In this document: positions 26,649-35,405 of the stretch, piece after piece | Numbering within the stretch: the first letter of the stretch is position 1 | Layout of the letters: each line of letters starts with the position of its first letter | Program-made: the position numbers and the translations under genes | NCBI GenBank assembly: GCA_016789905.1 | Contig: JAEUQC010000041.1 | Coordinates: forward strand, 1 to 64,000 | Source: Bryobacterales bacterium | GTDB lineage: Bacteria > Acidobacteriota > Terriglobia > Bryobacterales > Bryobacteraceae | Direction: 5' to 3' | DNA: 64,000 bases | The notes under the pieces: generated by a model | The model's database searches: none | What the model saw: the letters and a program-made list of their open reading frames with translations, nothing else | Told to the model about the DNA's origin: nothing

Positions 26649-29399
26649 TTAGAGTTGCCGGCTCCGCTTTTGCCGCTTCCAGAATGGAACCGGATAGCCG
26701 ATCAAGCAGAACTGATCGAGCGCGAACAGCACGATCGATTCCAGGTTCTGCTTCTTGGCCAGCCATGCCTCTTTTTGCCAGTTCGTGGACGAATCACCCG
26801 GCCCCACCAGGAAGCTCCGCCCCGTGCGGGCGAACCCCTTGGATTGGGCAAACCCGATTGAGTACTTGGATTTGTTCAGGTCTCTTGCGAAGGTGAAGCT
26901 GAAGCTTTCCGTCTTCAGGTTGTTGAGCTTCGCCGGCGTCCAGGCCGCGTTTGGATAGTTCACCAGATGCCCCCACGGCGTATCGTTCACATCGGTGGGA
27001 TACAACACCTCGAAACGGCAATTCGGATGCGCGTTCAAAACGTAGGCACGAATCTGGTCGGTAAAGGTTCCGATGAGCGATGGCAGGAACTCCGCCTCCT
27101 CCGGGAAGTCTGCCGGGTCCACATCCCGATTACCGATATACCGGATCGGAAAACCGTACGTCGCCTCGAACTGGTCCTTCGTGTACTGGTCATAGTAGGG
27201 CAGACTAATCTGCGGATCGAACGGCCCCATGTTCGGGAAGTACCACCATTGGACTTCGCCGAACTGCATATAGGGCACGTATCCGGCCGTCGCCAGAATG
27301 TCGGCCATCTCCAGGTGGACTTTTTCCCAGTAGGCCCGGCTGACGGGCGAGAAGTTCGTCTGCAACGCGGGTGTGTTCAGCAAACAGGCTTCTCCAGTGG
27401 AGTAGCGCTGTCCGATACCCGCCTCCGGCGACGGGTCGCCATGCTGCAGTTCGAGTGAGAAGGCGGCGGTCATATCAAGGCCGTAGTCCTTGCAGGCAAC
27501 GTAAAAACCGCGCGACCAGTCCCTGCAGGCCCGGTTGATCCGTGGATCGGCCGTTGTATCGGTATACCAGTTGCCGTCCTCCCCGCCGGTCAGGTTTGCC
27601 GCGGATTTCGTTAGCGAAAACCCGCCGCTTGCCGGCGAGACTTCCAGGCTCACCAGTTCGCCGGCATTGCCCATTGCCCTTGCATAAATGGTCAGCCGCG
27701 TTCCCGAAGCTTCGGCACGAATTGCGGTGTAGCCACGGTTGAACTCCAGCTCGAACGCCTTGGCGATCGTCTCCGCCGTATCGCCATATAGGTTCAAGTG
27801 GCGGACCATTAGTTCCGACGCCGGTTCGCCCACACGTCCAATCGTAATGTCGGTATACTCGTTCACCACCGGCGTTCCAATAAAGTCAATCGTCGCTGAG
27901 GCGTACTGGTGTCCCTTTCGATAGAGCTCGTAAAACCACAACGCGCCGACGTAATGATTCACCCGTCCACGGAAACCCAGCGAATGAATCAGCCACGCGG
28001 TGCGCTCCGCAGGGATCGCCAGGGAGTGATCCGTATCCCAGTCGGTGGCCAGTGTCACCGTCTCATCGACAGGCTGGTTCTCCACCGTGCTCGCTGGAAT
28101 GGCCACTTCCAGAAAATCGAAATAGAACGCGTTACCGCCGGGCCCGTTGTGCGAGATCAGCACTGAATGCTCGCCCGGTCCGTATTGGCCCAAGGGCACC
28201 CGCATCAGCGCATCCTCGCCGTTGGCCCGTAAGGAAAGTACGCGTGGAGTCTCATTGTCCACGCGCAATGCGATATCGGCGCCGGCTGTCAAAAGCCGCG
28301 TGCCCAGATACAGCTCATGCGTCTGCGGACAGCGGTATGGAATCGTTACGCTGTCGCCGTATGCGCCGGTATAGCGAATGGTGCCGCCTGAAAAATTCCC
28401 CTTCGTCTTCACCCAGGCGTTGCCGTAATAGCTGACGCTTCGATGGTTGTCCTCCAGCCGCCGGCTGCCCGGCCCGGCCACGCGGTAGCCGCGGTTGGCG
28501 CCGGTGACGGACCAGTTGCTTATCACCGCCGCGAACTCGCTGCGTTCGTAAGCGCCCGTCTGCATCGCCGCCGCGTACGTCCACCGCATTTTGCGTACCT
28601 TCTGTGTGGGAACAGTCCGGTTCAGCCGGTCCGTCAACGCACCCATCGGCAGCACCACGCGCCATTTCGTCGGTGAAGCGCCGCCGCTGAAGGTGGCCGA
28701 CGCCGGCTCCCAGTACTCTGTCGTGCCAGCGACGGTTCCGTACGCCCCAACCACGTTGCCATTGGCGCCGGTCGTCGAATTCGCCAGCGTCTGGCCGTCG
28801 CCAATGTAGGTGAGTGTGATTACCGCGCCCGCGCTGGCCGCGTGAACGGTTGTCGAATGAGTGTTGATAGCGGTGGCAATTGCGTCAGCGACTGTTGTTA
28901 GAGTATCCCCGGCCACCACATCGTACTTGTGGTTTTCGCTCATCCACGCCAGCCCAATAATGTCCCCTGCGGTGATTGTGCCCTTCAGTTCGAACGTCGC
29001 GGTTGCACATACGTAGGTCCCCTCAATCGGTGTCGCGTAGTCCTTTAGCTTCACCTGGTAGAACGTCTCCACACCATTGTCATCCGCCCACACGCGGAGA
29101 TAAGGCCAATCCACCGTCGGATACAGGTCCGAGTCCAATGGAATGCAGTTGTCGCGTGTTTCCTCATAGGTCAACGTCAGGCCACTTAGGTCGCCGTCCG
29201 GCAGGTTACGAAAACGCGGATGCTCGAATACGTTCTCGCGGTTCCATTCGATAACGCACCAATCGAACTGTTGACGCCACGTCCCGCTGGCGGTAAAACC
29301 AGCGGGCGTGGCGCCACTCATCGCGGCAATCGCCGACGGCCTTTCGAAGTAGACCTGCAAGTCGCGGTCGGGTCGCAGTTTTTCTAGAGTTTCTGGCAT
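26649..29399 (-). CDS. Terminal tail protein of particle locus, beta-rich with TIM-barrel/glycosidase-like C-terminus
   Basis: A 916-residue protein, last gene of the particle block, starting five bases after the hub gene. Around residues 145-225 lies a flagellin/fibre-like module (YDVVAGDTLTTVADAIATAINTHS followed by a GAVITLTYIGDG strand). Around 330-450 there is a carbohydrate-binding-like beta domain. Residues about 640-900 look like a TIM-barrel hydrolase, including AAFSLELQHGDP and YMQFGEVQWWYFPN with acidic residues at strand ends. By position it should be receptor-binding or envelope-degrading. No family is firmly recognised and the catalytic role is inferred. Confidence 0.6.
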   Translation of the reverse strand: MPETLEKLRPDRDLQVYFERPSAIAAMSGATPAGFTASGTWRQQFDWCVIEWNRENVFEHPRFRNLPDGDLSGLTLTYEETRDNCIPLDSDLYPTVDWPYLRVWADDNGVETFYQVKLKDYATPIEGTYVCATATFELKGTITAGDIIGLAWMSENHKYDVVAGDTLTTVADAIATAINTHSTTVHAASAGAVITLTYIGDGQTLANSTTGANGNVVGAYGTVAGTTEYWEPASATFSGGASPTKWRVVLPMGALTDRLNRTVPTQKVRKMRWTYAAAMQTGAYERSEFAAVISNWSVTGANRGYRVAGPGSRRLEDNHRSVSYYGNAWVKTKGNFSGGTIRYTGAYGDSVTIPYRCPQTHELYLGTRLLTAGADIALRVDNETPRVLSLRANGEDALMRVPLGQYGPGEHSVLISHNGPGGNAFYFDFLEVAIPASTVENQPVDETVTLATDWDTDHSLAIPAERTAWLIHSLGFRGRVNHYVGALWFYELYRKGHQYASATIDFIGTPVVNEYTDITIGRVGEPASELMVRHLNLYGDTAETIAKAFELEFNRGYTAIRAEASGTRLTIYARAMGNAGELVSLEVSPASGGFSLTKSAANLTGGEDGNWYTDTTADPRINRACRDWSRGFYVACKDYGLDMTAAFSLELQHGDPSPEAGIGQRYSTGEACLLNTPALQTNFSPVSRAYWEKVHLEMADILATAGYVPYMQFGEVQWWYFPNMGPFDPQISLPYYDQYTKDQFEATYGFPIRYIGNRDVDPADFPEEAEFLPSLIGTFTDQIRAYVLNAHPNCRFEVLYPTDVNDTPWGHLVNYPNAAWTPAKLNNLKTESFSFTFARDLNKSKYSIGFAQSKGFARTGRSFLVGPGDSSTNWQKEAWLAKKQNLESIVLFALDQFCLIGYPVPFWKRQKRSRQL

Positions 29400-29404
29400 A
29401 TGGG

Positions 29405-32400
29405 TCAGAGTCGAACAGTTACAGTCAAGTCAGCTCCTGGCGTGCTGGTGGCCGTCTGGCCCACCGACACAATGTCCAGTTGCAGCAGCGAGCCGCCGCG
29501 CAGCGGCGCCAGCCCGAAACCGTCAACGACGTTGGAAATCGTCCCGTTGACAGGAATTGTCAGCGTGCAAATCACATCGGCGTCCTGGCGCAGCCGCAGT
29601 TCCACCGGTATCTCCGTGGGAGCTTCCAGCACCACGGCGTAAATGTCCTGCATCGCCATGAAGTCTTCAATCACTAAGGGAGGCGTCGCGTCGTCTTCAA
29701 TCGACAATGGCCCCTCCACCTGCAAGTTCAGTTGTCCGCCGCGCATCGTACGCAACCCCAGTTCCGTGGTCGCCGTAAAATGCCGCCGGTCCACCGGGCT
29801 GTCGCCCCGTTGATTGGTGACGAAGAAATCCGCGGCCGCCACCCGGGCGTTCGTCAGATTCACCGTATAGTTGTAGCTGCCGCTTGCCGGCGACCCGAAG
29901 AAGTCGCGGCTGAATGGCACTATTTCCGTTCGCTCCTGCAACGCATAGACGATCTCATCGGCCCCATGCCCAATCGCTGGAGACCCATGGGAACCGCGCG
30001 TCACCTGAAGCGTCGTCCCGCCCGGCGCCACAGCGTCCACGTGCAGAATCTCCTCTCCGATCTGCAGATACTGCCCGGCCACAACACTCGCCGCGCTAAT
30101 TGTGATCGCTGTCTCCACGTCGTCCACCGCGACCGTGGAACGTAGGCCCGACGGGCTCGTCAGTTCGTCCCAATACCGCAGTGTCAATGTGCCCGCAGCA
30201 ATGCTTCGCGTGTTGTCGAACGTGGGAAAACCGACGCCCAAAAGGTCAATGGTCCCGTCGCCCTTCACCTGCATGGAGAACACCGGTTGCGGCGGAACAT
30301 CGAGGTCCAGCAGCATACCGGCGGCACCGACTATACGCCATCGCGTCAGCGGGCACAGTTCAAACGGACACTCTTTATCGTTTGCGTTCGCCGATCGTCC
30401 CGAAACATGCAGCGTATACCCCTCGCGGTTGGGAACCAGGAACGTCACCGGACTCGTAGCCGATGTCGCGCCAAAGCTCCAACTCGGTTCGGCCACCACA
30501 AACTTGCTGGTAGCATCCGGTATCACTGCCCACTTGTCTTCCAGCGTCAACAGCGTCGGCGTGTTTCCGTAGATGCGCCTCTCCTGGCCCTCGCCCTTTC
30601 CTGAGACAATCCGCACCACTTGTCCGCGGTACTCGTTCCCCAGCATCGTGAGTTCTGTATTGCCTACGGTATTCCACGTCGCCTGGTTGGCCCCATGGGG
30701 GCCCTGCAATTCCCACCGCCAGTGGAAATTGGCGTGAGAGTAATTCTCGTCCGGCGGCCCAACAATTCCCTCCGCGGCACCCGTATCCGTGTAGCTTGCC
30801 GCCAGCGGCACGTCGTTCGCCACCCGGTGAAGCTGCTGCGGGCTCGAACCCCGATACACATGAAACGCTTGTGACTCGCTGCTAAAGCTCATGCTTTGCA
30901 GCGTCACCACGTTCGTGTTGGTACCCGGCGGGATCACTGCCCGCACTATGAATGACAATCCACTTTCGGCGCCATCGCCATCCAGCGCCGTCAACGCATA
31001 GTAAAGAATCTGATCCCCAGCCAGCGTCCCGCCTGTCCCTTGGGAAAGCGCGGAAAATCCAACGAGCGGGCTCCCCGCGCGGCTTGCCGATGGCTTCGCC
31101 GGCGCGGTGAATTCTACCGTCAACCGTGTCTGCGCCGAACCGTCCGTCGCGTCGTCATAGCTCTCCGTGATGCCGAACTGCGGAATCCCGTCCTCGTCGA
31201 TCACCGACCCGCCCAGCGGTCGCGGCAGCCCCAGTTCATACTTCGGCTGCCGGCCGCTGGATTCAGCGCCGTTCCCGGCCGTCTGCACGTACCAGTCGTC
31301 ATCGTGAATCTGCGCTGTGATCACCGTTGTCCGGTGGTTCAGCCCCGGCGCCAGTCGCAGCACGCGGAAGGGCTGCCGCAGGAATCCCTCTTTGGTGTAA
31401 GTCAGCGTGATCAAATCGCCTGGCCGCAAGCCAAATCCGCGCACGCTCGTCTCAAACTCAACGTACATGTTCCCGCGTACCGATTTGAGCAGTTGCAGCT
31501 TTACCATCCGCGTCGCCTGGTCGAAATTCGCCAAACCAAGCGCCGGCAGCGCGGCACTGGTCTCCTGGCCGCTCGCCAGCACATCGTCCACATCCACCAG
31601 AGAGACGCTGTCTTGCTGGTACTCATTGAAAGCGTCCTGAAACTCCACGCTGAAACGATTGGGCGCGTCGGCGGAACTGCGGCTGTAGAACCGGATTTTC
31701 GGCTCCCCGCTCTCGCTCCGCAAGAGCCCACCGGCCGGTGTCGAGCCGTCCCCGAACTCGTAGGCCGGCCATCCGTTCAGCAGCACCTCAGTGGCATTGC
31801 TTCCCGCAGGCTTTTGCGCGTGCTGTACGGCCACGGTCGATTCGAACCGGCACTGGAGTTTACCGCCATTTCCGAAACTCAGCAGAAGCCCCGCGCTGTT
31901 CCGTATCCCCCGCAAAACATCGGCAGCGCTCCGGCGCCGGCGCAGAGCCAAGTTGCACTGGAACCGTGGCACCGTAATCGAGTTGCCATGCAGATCGAGT
32001 GTCTGAATCGGATCGTCGCAGTACAGCGCGGTCTCAGCAAAGCTCGCCAGATCCAGTTCCCCTTCTGCCCATCCGCTGCGGCGCAGCACATCCAGCAACA
32101 CCCACGCCGGGTTATTCGTGAACACATTCCCGGTGAAGTTCTCCCCTGTATCGTAGGTGGGCAGCTTCATACCATCCACCAATGCCTTCACCCGCGGCAG
32201 CGAACGTCCGTCGTGAATCCGGTTTGGAACCACGACAGATACAACAGCCATGCTCCCATAGGGATCGCCAACCGGATTGCCGGAGCTATCCCGGAAGTCC
32301 AGGTTGAAATCTCCGGTGCGATTGCCCAGGCTCACCACGTTGTACCATCCAGTGGACGTCATGTCGCGCCCGGCCGAACCCTGCGGAATCTCAATGTCGT

Positions 32401-33331
32401 TGACGACAATCTTCATTACCCCTTGCATCTCGCCGGCGCCCAACAGCACTTCCATCCGTGTCAGGTTGCCATCGTTGCGCGCAAGGGTTACCGGCGGCTG
32501 CACCCACGCGGTGCCATAGATCAACGGCACCACGTCGTTGTACTTGGCCTCGTTGTCGATCGGGCCGCTCAAATGCGAACTCTTTTCGCCATAGCCCCGC
32601 ACCAGCACGCTAGACGGCACGAATTCCACCCCGCCAAAGCGGCGGGTGATGTTGTTGGCGCTGTCGGTCCTGAACATCCCGCGCTGCTCGCACGCGGCTC
32701 GCGTGTAGTCGCAAGAAGTGTAAGGGGTCGAGCCGTTCAGGTTCCCCACCCCGCCGGTTTCGCCCGCTGAATACCCGCAGCGGAAAAACGGCGAGTATGC
32801 GCCCCTGGCGCCGCCGTCCATCCCTTCCTGCCGCTGCGGCGCATCTGCGGGAAACATCCACGGACATCGCTTCTGGATGCGGATCTCCGGCAACAGCAAG
32901 CGCTGAAAATTCAGCCGGTTGTTGAAAGAGAGCCGCATCGCGGATTCACGCATACTTTCCGGCGCATTCGCGATGCCACGAAACAGCACCGCGTCCTCCG
33001 ACGCCGGAGCATCGTTCTTCATATCGAAGAACAGAAAGCGCACGGTCAGCTTTGCGCCTTTCCAGCCGATTGAACGCTCGACCTGCGAATACCGGGAATC
33101 GGTGTTGGCAAGCGTCAGCGATATTTTCGCTGTTGCGTCAATGCCGTCCTCGGACTGCGCGCGAAGATCGAACTGACTATGATCAATAAGCGTTGGCAAA
33201 TACAGGTTCCCGTTAAACGACACCTGGTGCGTCGCCCAGTATTCGTGCTGTCCATTGCGTAGCTCGCAATCGAATAGCAAAATCGGGGTTTCGAGAACTT
33301 CCTGTTCCTTGATTTCGAAAATCGTTGACAT
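29405..33331 (-). CDS. Tail hub/baseplate megaprotein (DUF2163/gpL-like N-terminus)
   Basis: A 1308-residue tail-tip protein. The first 300 residues resemble the DUF2163/BR0599 and lambda gpL hub families: LLFDCELRNGQHEYWATHQVSFNGNLYLP at the start and four spaced cysteines (CPW, FRCGYSAG, SCDYTRAACEQRGMF) before RRFGGVEFVPSSVL, the arrangement that binds an iron-sulphur cluster in gpL. Later regions are beta-sandwich, with Fn3-like parts around residue 780 (QAFHVYRGSSPQQLHRV). In RcGTA the hub functions are split over several genes; here they appear merged in one chain. The exact domain boundaries need profile searches. Confidence 0.75.
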   Translation of the reverse strand: MSTIFEIKEQEVLETPILLFDCELRNGQHEYWATHQVSFNGNLYLPTLIDHSQFDLRAQSEDGIDATAKISLTLANTDSRYSQVERSIGWKGAKLTVRFLFFDMKNDAPASEDAVLFRGIANAPESMRESAMRLSFNNRLNFQRLLLPEIRIQKRCPWMFPADAPQRQEGMDGGARGAYSPFFRCGYSAGETGGVGNLNGSTPYTSCDYTRAACEQRGMFRTDSANNITRRFGGVEFVPSSVLVRGYGEKSSHLSGPIDNEAKYNDVVPLIYGTAWVQPPVTLARNDGNLTRMEVLLGAGEMQGVMKIVVNDIEIPQGSAGRDMTSTGWYNVVSLGNRTGDFNLDFRDSSGNPVGDPYGSMAVVSVVVPNRIHDGRSLPRVKALVDGMKLPTYDTGENFTGNVFTNNPAWVLLDVLRRSGWAEGELDLASFAETALYCDDPIQTLDLHGNSITVPRFQCNLALRRRRSAADVLRGIRNSAGLLLSFGNGGKLQCRFESTVAVQHAQKPAGSNATEVLLNGWPAYEFGDGSTPAGGLLRSESGEPKIRFYSRSSADAPNRFSVEFQDAFNEYQQDSVSLVDVDDVLASGQETSAALPALGLANFDQATRMVKLQLLKSVRGNMYVEFETSVRGFGLRPGDLITLTYTKEGFLRQPFRVLRLAPGLNHRTTVITAQIHDDDWYVQTAGNGAESSGRQPKYELGLPRPLGGSVIDEDGIPQFGITESYDDATDGSAQTRLTVEFTAPAKPSASRAGSPLVGFSALSQGTGGTLAGDQILYYALTALDGDGAESGLSFIVRAVIPPGTNTNVVTLQSMSFSSESQAFHVYRGSSPQQLHRVANDVPLAASYTDTGAAEGIVGPPDENYSHANFHWRWELQGPHGANQATWNTVGNTELTMLGNEYRGQVVRIVSGKGEGQERRIYGNTPTLLTLEDKWAVIPDATSKFVVAEPSWSFGATSATSPVTFLVPNREGYTLHVSGRSANANDKECPFELCPLTRWRIVGAAGMLLDLDVPPQPVFSMQVKGDGTIDLLGVGFPTFDNTRSIAAGTLTLRYWDELTSPSGLRSTVAVDDVETAITISAASVVAGQYLQIGEEILHVDAVAPGGTTLQVTRGSHGSPAIGHGADEIVYALQERTEIVPFSRDFFGSPASGSYNYTVNLTNARVAAADFFVTNQRGDSPVDRRHFTATTELGLRTMRGGQLNLQVEGPLSIEDDATPPLVIEDFMAMQDIYAVVLEAPTEIPVELRLRQDADVICTLTIPVNGTISNVVDGFGLAPLRGGSLLQLDIVSVGQTATSTPGADLTVTVRL

Positions 33332-33354
33332 GGGATCCTGCTCTCCGCGTTCAA

Positions 33355-34146
33355 TTAGTAGGGGCGGCTTTCGATGCGTATCTCGGCCGCGTTATTGTTC
33401 GGTGCCTGTTGAATCCAGGCCAGTTCGTCATCGGCAAACCGGGCATTCGGATACAATCCACACCGCGAGTTTGTCCGCCGGTATCCGCCCGGCGCCAACT
33501 GGGCGTCCGCTTGCATTCCGGTCACCGTCACAGACTGCCCTGGCTCCAGCAGCAGACTGAATGTCACTGATTCGGCGTTGCTTCCAGGACGCGCGTTTAC
33601 CGAATAGCGCTTCCAATCCGCATCGGCGATAAACGCTCGCTCCGTCACCACTCCGCCCGAATCGATGCGGAGGCGAAACTGCTGTCCGCTGCCGGTTACA
33701 TAGGCGCTCAGACAGTACTGCAACGTTCCCGGAGCATTGATAGTTTGGGCGAATCCCTGCATCGCAGCGCCCGCGTTGGACACAGTTGTTCCTCTCGTCA
33801 TCCCCCACGGGTCCGCCGCGCCGGAAACCTGCGCCAGCATCGGATCGGCGGTCCAGATTCCCTCGCTGAAGTCCTCGCTCCACTTGAGCAGATTCGCCGC
33901 CGGGTCCAGAAAGACGAAGTCCTGCAATCGCCCTTCGCACTCGGCGAAGAGCGCGTCGATCGCGCCCCTTTCCCCGGTTGTCAGCCCCTCATATTGCAAC
34001 ACCCAACCCACACGTGCGGCACTGCCGTCGTAGTAGGTTCGCAGCCGTCCGTCCAATGATTCGTGCTTGACCAGCCGCTCCCGCCGTTCCCGGCGGAGCG
34101 GGTATTGCCCCGCCGTAAAGGTTTCGAGTTGTGGAAAGTAGCGCAT
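33355..34146 (-). CDS. Distal tail protein with embedded carbohydrate-binding-like domain
   Basis: A 263-residue protein. The first 75 residues (SLDGRLRTYYDGSAARVGWVLQYEGLTTGERGAIDALFAECEGRLQDFVFLDP) share a pattern with the next gene upstream and with phage distal-tail proteins that contain WxLxxxxLxxxEkxaldaFF and FvDP. Residues about 78-230 form an inserted jelly-roll-like domain (NLLKWSEDFSEGIWTADP is a common lead-in to such phage sugar-binding domains). It is likely part of the tail tip, with surface binding inferred. Confidence 0.6.
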   Translation of the reverse strand: MRYFPQLETFTAGQYPLRRERRERLVKHESLDGRLRTYYDGSAARVGWVLQYEGLTTGERGAIDALFAECEGRLQDFVFLDPAANLLKWSEDFSEGIWTADPMLAQVSGAADPWGMTRGTTVSNAGAAMQGFAQTINAPGTLQYCLSAYVTGSGQQFRLRIDSGGVVTERAFIADADWKRYSVNARPGSNAESVTFSLLLEPGQSVTVTGMQADAQLAPGGYRRTNSRCGLYPNARFADDELAWIQQAPNNNAAEIRIESRPY

Positions 34147-34149
34147 GAG

Positions 34150-34506
34150 TTACCTGTTCTGCCGCACCACCAGGCGCGTGCGGCCATCGTGAAATCCTGT
34201 GAAATCAAAATAGACGTCCGGGTTTTCCAGACTGCATCCGGTGTACTCGGTCTCGTCCCAAGGGTCCACAAACGTGAACGTGCCGTAGCCGCCTTGCTCG
34301 GCGAGGAAGAACGCCTCCATCGCGTCCATCTCCTCCTCATCGAGCATTGTGAGTTGCACAATCCATCGCCGCAGCGGTCCGCCGAACTCCCGGAACCGTT
34401 GTTCACTCCCATCGACGAATCGCATTACCTGCGTCGAAAAACGCGTTGTTCGCTGTGCCGGGTATTGGGCCACGGCGCCCGTCTTCAGTCGTGGAAACTC
34501 GTCCAT
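34150..34506 (-). CDS. Small distal-tail (Dit/DUF2460-like) protein
   Basis: A 118-residue protein between the tape-measure-like gene and the larger distal-tail protein. RRWIVQLTMLDEEEMDAMEAFFLAEQGGYGTFTFVDPWD is the pattern of phage tail-tip proteins in which a helix is followed by an F-x-D-P turn. The neighbouring 263-residue protein uses the same plan, so the two may be paralogues forming adjacent rings. Gaps to both neighbours are ten bases or fewer. Confidence 0.65.
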   Translation of the reverse strand: MDEFPRLKTGAVAQYPAQRTTRFSTQVMRFVDGSEQRFREFGGPLRRWIVQLTMLDEEEMDAMEAFFLAEQGGYGTFTFVDPWDETEYTGCSLENPDVYFDFTGFHDGRTRLVVRQNR

Positions 34507-34516
34507 CGTCTTGCTC

Positions 34517-35086
34517 CTAGAGTTCGCTCACCACATCGTTCAAGCTGTGCGATTGCAACATCGCCTCTCGCACCGCGCGCGCAATATCCTCGCGCCGGTC
34601 CAGGAAAGACTGGCTGTCCATCGCCTGTACGTTCACCGTGATGGCGGTGTTCGTCCCAACCTTTCCGCTCACGGGCGCGCCTCCCGTTGCCGGGCCGGTC
34701 TGCGCTGGCGGCGGCAATTGCCGGATTCGGTCGCCCACACCGCGGTCAATCAGAAACGTCTCGCCGGATTGACTCAGCCCCGCCTCGGCTCGAATCGAAG
34801 CCGGCATCGCAAACTTCTCCAGCGGCGCCGGCTCGTCTTTCCCTCTCCCAACGCCGAACAACTTCAACAAACCGCTGACCACCGGCAACAGCGTCAATCC
34901 GCCCCCAACGGTTCGCAGTGCCGAAGCGGCCACATTCGCCCCGCGCGAAGCCCCCGGGCCGCTTCCAGCCGTTTCCGGAGCCGCGAACAGCGATGGCAGT
35001 TGGGCCAGCAGCCCGGGGCTCAACGCGCGCGCTCCCTTTTGCCCCTGCAAATTATTTAACAACGCGATCAGTTCATCATTAGCCAT
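34517..35086 (-). CDS. Short tape-measure-like tail protein
   Basis: A 189-residue protein directly downstream of the frameshifted chaperone, the place of the tape-measure gene in siphovirus-like tails. Residues about 148-189 (ITVNVQAMDSQSFLDRREDI, then ARAVREAMLQSHSLNDVVSEL) match the conserved C-terminal end of many phage tape-measure proteins as I recall them. A hydrophobic segment lies at about 55-77. Typical tape measures are 600-1500 residues, so the tail would be very short. It starts eight bases before the chaperone extension ends, indicating coupling. Confidence 0.68.
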   Translation of the reverse strand: MANDELIALLNNLQGQKGARALSPGLLAQLPSLFAAPETAGSGPGASRGANVAASALRTVGGGLTLLPVVSGLLKLFGVGRGKDEPAPLEKFAMPASIRAEAGLSQSGETFLIDRGVGDRIRQLPPPAQTGPATGGAPVSGKVGTNTAITVNVQAMDSQSFLDRREDIARAVREAMLQSHSLNDVVSEL

Positions 35087-35405
35087 GGTTTTTCTCCCGC
35101 AGTAGCTCGCTCTCCAACACCGTGAACGCTTCCACGCTCTTTGCCGGGTACTGCCGCAAATCCCCGCTTCCGCCCATTCGCCATAGGTGATGCTCTTCCA
35201 GCAACGTCAGGCTTTCCGGCCGAATGAACGATTGCGGACACTCCGTCAGCAGCACTTGACCGCGGGCCCATACCGGCTTCTCCTCACCCCGCTCAATGGC
35301 CGGCAGATAGCCGCAGCGTCTTTGCTTCTCCAGGCCGTTCTGTCGGCATTCGTCGCACTTCCACGCGGCCTGGTTCGCGAATTGAAATTGGAAGGCGACT
35401 ATTAG
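35079..35405 (-). CDS. Tail-assembly chaperone extension (reached by -1 frameshift)
   Basis: Open frame of 108 codons with no initiation codon near its beginning. It is entered from the upstream chaperone gene by a -1 shift at A AAA AAC, reading on as LIVAFQFQFANQAAWKCDEC. It contains a CxxC...C...C cluster (CDEC, RRCGY, TECPQS) that could bind zinc. This mirrors lambda G/GT, in which the T part recruits the tail tube to the tape measure. The fused product would be about 229 residues. It ends inside the first codons of the tape-measure-like gene. Confidence 0.8.
   Translation of the reverse strand, partial: LIVAFQFQFANQAAWKCDECRQNGLEKQRRCGYLPAIERGEEKPVWARGQVLLTECPQSFIRPESLTLLEEHHLWRMGGSGDLRQYPAKSVEAFTVLESELLREKNHG

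Noticed and set aside
31040-32770. 576-codon plus-strand open frame inside the tail hub gene
   Set aside because: Antisense shadow of a 1308-residue gene with recognised hub features; no domain and no ribosome-binding site.
35068-35271. 67-codon minus-strand frame beginning MGPRSSAADGV
   Set aside because: It overlaps the frameshift extension in another frame and has no domain or ribosome-binding site; the chaperone extension explains the region better.
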